From an uncultured Collinsella sp. (GTDB lineage Bacteria > Actinomycetota > Coriobacteriia > Coriobacteriales > Coriobacteriaceae): a DNA stretch of 10,378 bases. This document shows, piece by piece, positions 5,573 through 10,378 of this stretch. Numbering within the stretch: the first letter of the stretch is position 1; every line of letters starts with the position of its first letter. The DNA is taken from contig CAUASQ010000058.1 of the NCBI GenBank assembly GCA_958431945.1, positions 1-10,378 on the forward strand, written 5' to 3'. The notes beneath the pieces were generated by a model. That model was not told the DNA's origin and searched no databases. It worked only from the letters and a program-made list of their open reading frames with translations. A program made the position numbers and the translations under genes.

Positions 5573-6928
5573 ATGAGCTACACGCAGAAAGTTCTCGACG
5601 AGCTCAAGGCCCGCTATCCCGAGCAGCCTGAGTTCATCCAGGCCGCGACCGAGATCCTCGGCACTATCCAGCCGGCGCTCGACGCCCATCCCGAGTACGA
5701 GGAGGCCGCCCTGCTGGAGCGCCTCGTCGAGCCCGAGCGCATCGTTATGTTCCGTGTCCCCTGGGTCGACGACCAAGGCAAGGTCCAGGTCAACCGCGGC
5801 TACCGCGTCGAGTTCAACTCTGCTATTGGACCCTACAAGGGCGGCCTGCGCTTTAACCCGACGGTCACCCTGGGCATGCTCAAGTTCCTGGGCCTGGAGC
5901 AGATCCTCAAGAACAGCCTGACCACCCTTCCCATGGGCGGCGGCAAGGGCGGCTCCGACTTTGACCCCAAGGGCAAGTCCAACAACGAAATCATGCACTT
6001 CTGCCAGTCCTTCATGACCGAGCTCTTTCGCCACATTGGCCCCAACACCGACGTTCCCGCCGGCGACCTGGGCGTTGGCGGCCGCGAGGTTGCCTACATG
6101 TTCGGTCAGTACAAGCGCCTGACCAACGAGTGGACCGGCGTCCTCACCGGCAAGGGTCTCTCCTTTGGCGGCTCGCTTGCCCGTACCGAGGCCACCGGCT
6201 ACGGTCTGGTCTACTTTGTGGACGAGTACCTCAAGAGCCGCGGCGAGTCCTTCGAGGGCAAGAACGTCGTCGTTCACGGCTCCGGTAACGTCGCTATCTA
6301 CGCGGTCCAGAAGGTCGCCCAGCTCGGCGGCAAGGTCCTGGCTTGCTCCGACACCCACGGCTGGGTCGAGGATCCCGACGGCATCGACTACACCGTGCTC
6401 GAGCATGTCTACAACAAGAAGCGCTCCGGCCACGACAAGGGCGTCACGCTCGCTATGTACGTTGACGAGAAGCCCAACGCCGTGTGGCACGAGGGCGACG
6501 GCCGCGGCGTGTGGCAGCTGCCCTGCGACATCGCGCTGCCCTGCGCTCGCGAGAACACGCTGCTGCTCGAGGACGCCCAGGCGCTCGTCGCCAACGGCTG
6601 CAAGGTGGTCGGCGAGGGCGCGAACATGCCCACGACCATCGAGGCCACGACCTACTTCCAGGAGAACGGCGTCGCCTTTATGCCTGGTAAGGCTGCCAAC
6701 GCCGGTGGCGTGCTCGTGTCCGGCCTGGAAATGAGCCAGAACGCCGAGCACCTGTCCTGGACCTTCGAGGAGGTCGACGGCAAGCTCGAGCAGCTCATGC
6801 GCGGCATGTTCCACAACGTGGACGACACCGCCAAGGAGTACGGCGAGGAGGGCAACTTCGTCATGGGCGCCAACATCGCCGGCTTCCTGAAGGTCGCCGA
6901 CGCCATGCTCGCCCAGGGCGTCTGCTAA
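5573..6928 (+). CDS. gdhA: Glutamate dehydrogenase, hexameric (probably NADP-type)
   Basis: This enzyme catalyses reductive amination of 2-oxoglutarate with ammonium to glutamate, or the reverse. The 451 residues match the length of the small hexameric class. The active-site residues fall at the same numbers as in the Clostridium symbiosum enzyme: K89 in 'GPYKGG', K113 in 'ILKNS', K125 in 'PMGGGKGGSDF' and D165 in 'PAGDLGVGG'. The nucleotide-binding turn is 'GSGNVA' (236-241). The residues after the second strand are 'CSDTHG' (258-263), more like NADP-preferring enzymes than the glycine-proline turn of the clostridial NAD enzyme, but cofactor choice by eye is uncertain. 'NAGGVLVSGLEM' (376-387) closes the substrate pocket. 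GGAGGA (5564-5569) is a strong ribosome binding site. Codon use is strikingly C-ending compared with selB, suggesting high expression. It is a single-gene unit with its own terminator. Confidence 0.97.
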   Translation: MSYTQKVLDELKARYPEQPEFIQAATEILGTIQPALDAHPEYEEAALLERLVEPERIVMFRVPWVDDQGKVQVNRGYRVEFNSAIGPYKGGLRFNPTVTLGMLKFLGLEQILKNSLTTLPMGGGKGGSDFDPKGKSNNEIMHFCQSFMTELFRHIGPNTDVPAGDLGVGGREVAYMFGQYKRLTNEWTGVLTGKGLSFGGSLARTEATGYGLVYFVDEYLKSRGESFEGKNVVVHGSGNVAIYAVQKVAQLGGKVLACSDTHGWVEDPDGIDYTVLEHVYNKKRSGHDKGVTLAMYVDEKPNAVWHEGDGRGVWQLPCDIALPCARENTLLLEDAQALVANGCKVVGEGANMPTTIEATTYFQENGVAFMPGKAANAGGVLVSGLEMSQNAEHLSWTFEEVDGKLEQLMRGMFHNVDDTAKEYGEEGNFVMGANIAGFLKVADAMLAQGVC

Positions 6929-6952
6929 ATCTTCGCTCGACATAGCATTGAT

Positions 6953-6986
6953 AAGGCTCCCAGCTATCCGGCTGGGAGCCTTTTTT
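6953..6986 (+). terminator. Rho-independent terminator of gdhA
   Basis: GGCTCCCAGC (6955-6964) pairs perfectly with GCTGGGAGCC (6971-6980) around TATCCG, and six T residues follow (6981-6986). The two A residues before the stem extend the pairing into the T tract. It begins 25 nt after the gdhA stop. Confidence 0.96.
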
Positions 6987-7002
6987 ATCCCGGAGGACTC
7001 CT

Positions 7003-7077
7003 CATAACTTGCGGTGATATACGTACTGTTTTGCGTTCCAGAACGGCTAATCAGTCCGTATATCACCGCAAGTTATG
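7003..7077. repeat. 75-bp near-perfect inverted repeat (long hairpin or cruciform)
   Basis: The 26-base arm at 7003-7028 is the reverse complement of 7052-7077 except for one base (T7024 against C7056). The 23-nt centre contains a further palindrome, CGTTC-CA-GAACG (7034-7045), whose axis nearly coincides with that of the arms, so the whole element folds on one axis with a small internal loop (TTTTG against GCTAAT). No T-run follows, it encodes no protein and no target-site duplication is evident. It lies between the gdhA terminator and the hydroxylase operon. Confidence 0.95.
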
Positions 7078-7123
7078 GATGGGTGGGTGGATTTTGTCCT
7101 AAAACGGTGTGCGGCCCCTCGTT

Positions 7124-7132
7124 TGGTACACT
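7124..7132 (+). promoter_or_regulatory. Possible extended -10 promoter of the hydroxylase operon
   Basis: TGG followed by TACACT forms a TGn-extended -10 element (TACACT matches 4 of 6) 24 nt before the first start codon. There is no good -35 at the usual distance, which extended -10 promoters tolerate. The G-rich run GGGTGGGTGG (7081-7090) lies just upstream. Confidence 0.35.
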
Positions 7133-7156
7133 TAAAGGTACTGGACAAGTGAAGAG

Positions 7157-8071
7157 ATGGGGGAGAACGTGCTCAAGTTCGGTACCTACGTCCGTGTTGG
7201 AAACGCGGCCGAAGCCTATGAGCTCTTGCAGAAGAACCGCAACAACAAGATTGTGGGCGGCGGCATCTGGATGCGCCTGGGTTCGCGTCGTGTGGCGACG
7301 GCGATTGACCTTTCGGCCTGCGGACTCGACAAGATCGAGGAGACCGAGACCGAGTTTCGCATCGGTGCCATGTGCACCCTGCGCCAGCTCGAGCGTCATG
7401 CCGGGCTCAACGCGCTTGTCAACAATGTCTTTGAGTTCGCCGTCCACGACATCGTGGGCGTGCAGCTGCGCAACACCGCCACGGTGGGCGGCAGCATCTA
7501 CGGCCGCTTTGGCTTCTCGGACGTTCTCTCTGCCTTCCTCGCGCTCGATTCCTATGTTGAGCTGACGGGCGCCGGCCGCGTGCCGCTCGCCGAGTTCGTG
7601 GATATGGGCTACGTGCGCGACGTGATCGAGCATGTCGTGGTCGTCAAGCACGATTACCGTGCGAGCTACGAGGCCGTGCGCAAGGCTGCGACCGACTTCC
7701 CCTCGCTGAACGTCACCGCCGCCTGGTGGGACGGATCCTGGCACGTCACCGTGGGCGCCCGCCCGCTGCGCGCAACCTTGCTGCAGGGCGAGGCGTGTGG
7801 CCTCACCAGCGAGCGGCCTTCCGAGGACGAGCTGCGCGCCCTGGCCGCGTCCGTGCGCGCGCTGAGCTATGGCACCAACCTGTGGGGCTCGGCCGACTAC
7901 CGCCGCCGCATCTCGGCCCCGCTGGCGATTCAGGCTGTGCGCCGCGCCGCCGGCATCGAGCTTTCGGCCGCGCTTGCCCGCGAGCTCGAGACCGTGCAAG
8001 TGCCTAAGTTTGCCACGGACGAGTATTCCTGCCGCCGCGTGCCCGGCGTCGATTCTAGCGAGGTGCGCTAA
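7157..8071 (+). CDS. Molybdenum hydroxylase, FAD-binding subunit (XdhB/CoxM-like)
   Basis: In xanthine-dehydrogenase-family enzymes this subunit takes electrons from the [2Fe-2S] clusters to FAD and on to NAD or another acceptor. The 304-residue product shows the FAD_binding_5 pattern: 'KIVGGGIWMRL' (31-41, the G-G-G loop), 'AIDLSACGLDKI' (49-60), 'FRIGAMCTLRQLE' (67-79) and 'RNTATVGGSIYGR' (105-117, the second FAD loop). A C-terminal region typical of CO-dehydrogenase flavoprotein follows from about 165. The start is uncertain. ATG 7157 has only GAAGAG directly abutting it. An in-frame GTG at 7169 follows GGGGGAG at 3 nt and would give M-L-K-F, a beginning common in relatives. The stop TAA shares one base with the next start (TAATG), so both subunits are made together. 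The substrate cannot be told from this subunit. Confidence 0.9.
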   Translation: MGENVLKFGTYVRVGNAAEAYELLQKNRNNKIVGGGIWMRLGSRRVATAIDLSACGLDKIEETETEFRIGAMCTLRQLERHAGLNALVNNVFEFAVHDIVGVQLRNTATVGGSIYGRFGFSDVLSAFLALDSYVELTGAGRVPLAEFVDMGYVRDVIEHVVVVKHDYRASYEAVRKAATDFPSLNVTAAWWDGSWHVTVGARPLRATLLQGEACGLTSERPSEDELRALAASVRALSYGTNLWGSADYRRRISAPLAIQAVRRAAGIELSAALARELETVQVPKFATDEYSCRRVPGVDSSEVR

Positions 8072-10378
8072 TGGCTGCCAAACTCATCGATCTTTCCTTT
8101 ACGCTCAACGGCCGCAAGGTCAAGGTTCAGATCGCCCCCGACACCATGCTCTTTGCGCTGCTGCGCGAGCAGGGTTGCGCGTCGGTGCGCTGCGCCTGCG
8201 AGACCACCAACTGCGGTCTATGCACGGTGTGGCTTGACGGCGACCCGGTGCTGAGCTGCTCGGTTCCCGCCGCGCGCGTCGAGGGCCGCTCCGTTACCAC
8301 GCTCGAGGGCCTCAAGGCCGAGTCCGAGGCACTCGCCCGCGCAATGGCTGCCGAAGGCGCCGAGCAGTGCGGTTTTTGCGCCCCCGGCCTTATCATGAAC
8401 GTGCTGGCGCTCGCCCGCGCCGCCAAGGAGGACCCGAGCCTCGTCGCCACGCGCGAGGAGCTCTCACGCCAGCTCGCCGGCAACCTCTGCCGCTGCAGCG
8501 GCTACGAGAGCCAGCTGCGCGCCATCGTGCGCTTCCTCAACGAGTCCGGCGTGCAGGTGGGCTTCGAGATGCCCGAGCTGCCGGTCAATAACACCAGCTC
8601 CGACGGTGTCGCGTACAAGCAGATTACTCATAAGCAGCCCAAGAAGGACTCGAAGGCGCTGCTCGAGGGTCGTCCCGTCTACACGGGCGATCTGGTGCCC
8701 GCCGGCGCCCTGATTGTCAAGCTCAAGCGCAGCCCCTATGCCCGCGCCAAGATCCGCTCCATCGATACGTCGCGCGCCCTGAAGGTGCCCGGCGTGGTGG
8801 GTGTCTATACCTACGAGGACGTGCCCAAGCGCCGCTTTACCATTGCCGGCCAGAGCTATCCGCAGCCGAGTCCCTACGACCGCCTGATCCTCGAGAACCT
8901 GGTGCGCTACCAAAACGAGGAGGTGGCGATCGTCGCCGCCGAGACCGAGGAGGCCGCCGACAAGGCGCTCAAGCTCATCAAGGTCGACTATGAGGTGCTT
9001 GAGCCCCTGCTCGACTTTACCCAGGCACTCGATAACGACATCGTGGTCCACCCCGAGGGCGACGTGACCTTTATGTTCCCGCAGGGCGGCGACGTTGCTC
9101 GCAACCTGGTGTGCAGCGGCACGAGCGACTTTGGCGACTTGGACGAGGCCTTCGCCCAGAGCGATATCGTCTTTGAGCGCACCTACACCAGCCAAGCCAC
9201 GCAGACCGCGCCCATGGAAACCTTCCGCGCCTTCGCGACGACCGACGCGTTCGGGCGCATCTCGGTGACCACTTCCACGCAGGTGCCCTTCCACGTGCGT
9301 CGCATGGTCGCGCAGTCGCTCGACATTCCGCAGTCGCAGGTGCAGGTTATCAAGCCGCGCATCGGCGGCGGCTTTGGCTCCAAGCAGACGGGCTGCTGCG
9401 AGATCTTCGTTGCGTTTGTGACGCAGCAGACCGGCCGTCCGAGCTACTGCTGCTACACCCGTGAGGAGACCATCACTGCGGGCAACTCGCGCCACCAGAT
9501 GCAGATGACCGTTAAACTGGGCGCCATGAACGACGGCACCATCACGGCTATCGATCTGCACACGCTGTCCAATGCCGGCGCGTACGGCGAACACGCCACC
9601 ACGACGATCGGCCTATCGGGCCACAAGAGCCTGCCCATCTACAACCATGTGAAGGCGAGCCGCTTTAGCTGGGACGCCGTCTACACCAACACTAACCGCG
9701 GCGGCGCGTATCGCGGCTACGGTGCCACCCAGGGCCAGTTTGCCGTGGAGAGTGCCGTCAACGAGCTCGCCGACATGCTGCACATGGACCCGGCCGACCT
9801 GCGCCTTAAGAACATCGTGCGCGAGGGCGAGATCATGCCGCAGTACTACAACGAGAAGCTCAACGCCTGCGCGCTCGACCGCTGTCTGCTACGCGCAATG
9901 GACATGATCGGTTGGCGCGACAAGCCGCTAGCCGTCGACCTGGGCGACCGCGTGCGTGCTCTGGGCTGCGCGCTCACCATGCAGGGCTCGGGCATTTCCA
10001 ACGTGGATATCGCCGGCATCGATATGCGCCTGGAAGAGGATGGCTTCATTACCATCGGCACCGGCGCCACTGATAACGGCATGGGCGTCGACACGATCCT
10101 GGCGCAGATTGCCGCCGAGGAGCTGGGCGTTGAAAGCTCGCTGATCGTGGTGCGCGGCGTGGACACCGACGTGTCGCCGTTCGACGCCGGCTCGTACGCG
10201 AGCTCGGGCACGTACGTGACGGGCCTGGCAGCCAAGAACGCCGCGACCGAGCTGCGCGAGAAGATCTGCGCTAAGGCAGCCCAGATGTGGGATGTGGACG
10301 CCGCCGACGTGGTCTTCGATGGCCAGTACGTGCGCCTGTCCGACGAGCGTGCCGCGCGCGAGCAGAACCGCTACCTCA
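8071..10378 (+). CDS. Fused [2Fe-2S] / molybdopterin hydroxylase subunit, xanthine dehydrogenase family (3' truncated)
   Basis: The frame is open from ATG 8071 to the window edge (769 residues seen, no stop). Residues 1-75 form a plant-type [2Fe-2S] domain with C43, C48, C51 and C63; an extra Cys41 gives a C-A-C-E run. Residues 90-155 are the second [2Fe-2S] domain, with 'CGFC' (100-103) and 'CRCSGY' (140-145). From about 190 the molybdopterin part begins: 'GRPVYTGDL' (200-208), 'QTAPMETFRAF' (378-388), 'PRIGGGFGSKQTG' (429-441), 'GGAYRGYGATQG' (545-556), 'TGATDNGMGVDT' (664-675) and 'DTDVSPFDAGSYASSGTYVTG' (698-718). The catalytic Glu near the C terminus lies beyond the window. Fusion of iron-sulfur and Mo parts with a separate FAD subunit is the arrangement of E. 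coli XdhD (YgfN) and clostridial selenium-dependent hydroxylases. AGG at 8061-8063 serves as ribosome binding site. Selenium dependence and substrate (purine or other) are inference. Confidence 0.92.
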   Translation, partial: MAAKLIDLSFTLNGRKVKVQIAPDTMLFALLREQGCASVRCACETTNCGLCTVWLDGDPVLSCSVPAARVEGRSVTTLEGLKAESEALARAMAAEGAEQCGFCAPGLIMNVLALARAAKEDPSLVATREELSRQLAGNLCRCSGYESQLRAIVRFLNESGVQVGFEMPELPVNNTSSDGVAYKQITHKQPKKDSKALLEGRPVYTGDLVPAGALIVKLKRSPYARAKIRSIDTSRALKVPGVVGVYTYEDVPKRRFTIAGQSYPQPSPYDRLILENLVRYQNEEVAIVAAETEEAADKALKLIKVDYEVLEPLLDFTQALDNDIVVHPEGDVTFMFPQGGDVARNLVCSGTSDFGDLDEAFAQSDIVFERTYTSQATQTAPMETFRAFATTDAFGRISVTTSTQVPFHVRRMVAQSLDIPQSQVQVIKPRIGGGFGSKQTGCCEIFVAFVTQQTGRPSYCCYTREETITAGNSRHQMQMTVKLGAMNDGTITAIDLHTLSNAGAYGEHATTTIGLSGHKSLPIYNHVKASRFSWDAVYTNTNRGGAYRGYGATQGQFAVESAVNELADMLHMDPADLRLKNIVREGEIMPQYYNEKLNACALDRCLLRAMDMIGWRDKPLAVDLGDRVRALGCALTMQGSGISNVDIAGIDMRLEEDGFITIGTGATDNGMGVDTILAQIAAEELGVESSLIVVRGVDTDVSPFDAGSYASSGTYVTGLAAKNAATELREKICAKAAQMWDVDAADVVFDGQYVRLSDERAAREQNRYL

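Noticed and set aside
5465..7066. Long minus-strand frame (533 codons) opposite gdhA
   Set aside because: It is a shadow of gdhA's C-ending codon pattern and runs through the terminator and the inverted repeat; the translation is low-complexity with no recognisable domain.
7003..7077. Invertible promoter flanked by inverted repeats
   Set aside because: Only 23 nt lie between the arms, too little for a recombinase-inverted promoter segment, and no recombinase gene is nearby.
7003..7077. CRISPR array or second terminator
   Set aside because: There is a single dyad with no repeat-spacer periodicity, and no T-run follows either arm.
8071..8560. A separate small iron-sulfur subunit gene
   Set aside because: The frame continues without a stop into the molybdopterin domain, so this is a fused protein.
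8464..9594. Long minus-strand frame (376 codons) opposite the molybdenum hydroxylase gene
   Set aside because: The sense strand encodes clear [2Fe-2S] and Mo-binding motifs throughout; the antisense product has no recognisable motif.

Overview
The window is a GC-rich, densely coding stretch in which every supported gene lies on the + strand. The gene content is Sec biosynthesis, a molybdenum oxidoreductase, a hexameric glutamate dehydrogenase and a clostridial-style molybdenum hydroxylase. Together with the high GC and strong C/G-ending codon use, this suggests an anaerobic gut actinobacterium of the Coriobacteriia (Collinsella-like). That taxonomic call is inference from composition and gene content only.

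Layout. (1) Positions 3-491 hold the C-terminal part of a molybdopterin oxidoreductase, most like the thiosulfate/polysulfide reductase catalytic subunit. (2) Positions 568-4122 hold a complete selenocysteine decoding set: selA, selB (overlapping selA by 4 nt) and, 36 nt after selB, the gene for tRNA-Sec (anticodon TCA, long variable arm). (3) Positions 4277-5320 hold mobA (molybdopterin guanylyltransferase) and a small Cys-rich protein ending in a putative Se/S-carrier (DUF3343) domain. (4) Positions 5573-6928 hold gdhA with its own intergenic region and a very clear Rho-independent terminator. (5) A 75-bp near-perfect inverted repeat (7003-7077) lies between gdhA and the last operon. (6) From 7157 to the window end lie a FAD-binding subunit and a fused [2Fe-2S]/molybdopterin subunit of a xanthine-dehydrogenase-family hydroxylase, with stop and start codons overlapping by one base; the second gene runs off the end.

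How they fit. SelA converts Ser-tRNA-Sec to Sec-tRNA-Sec and SelB delivers it to UGA codons. MobA makes the guanine dinucleotide form of Moco used by DMSO-reductase-family enzymes such as the one at the left edge. The DUF3343 protein may handle selenium or sulfur. The hydroxylase on the right belongs to a family in which some members carry a labile selenium. The window therefore reads as a selenium/molybdenum neighbourhood interrupted by a highly expressed housekeeping nitrogen gene. No Sec-encoding in-frame UGA is visible in any gene here.

Most unusual points: the Cys-rich extension with a tandem EPCTC motif on the Se/S-carrier protein; the 75-bp symmetric hairpin; a SelB G4 motif with Met in place of the near-invariant Lys; and a tRNA-Sec with C at position 33 and a G-A mismatch in the eighth acceptor pair.
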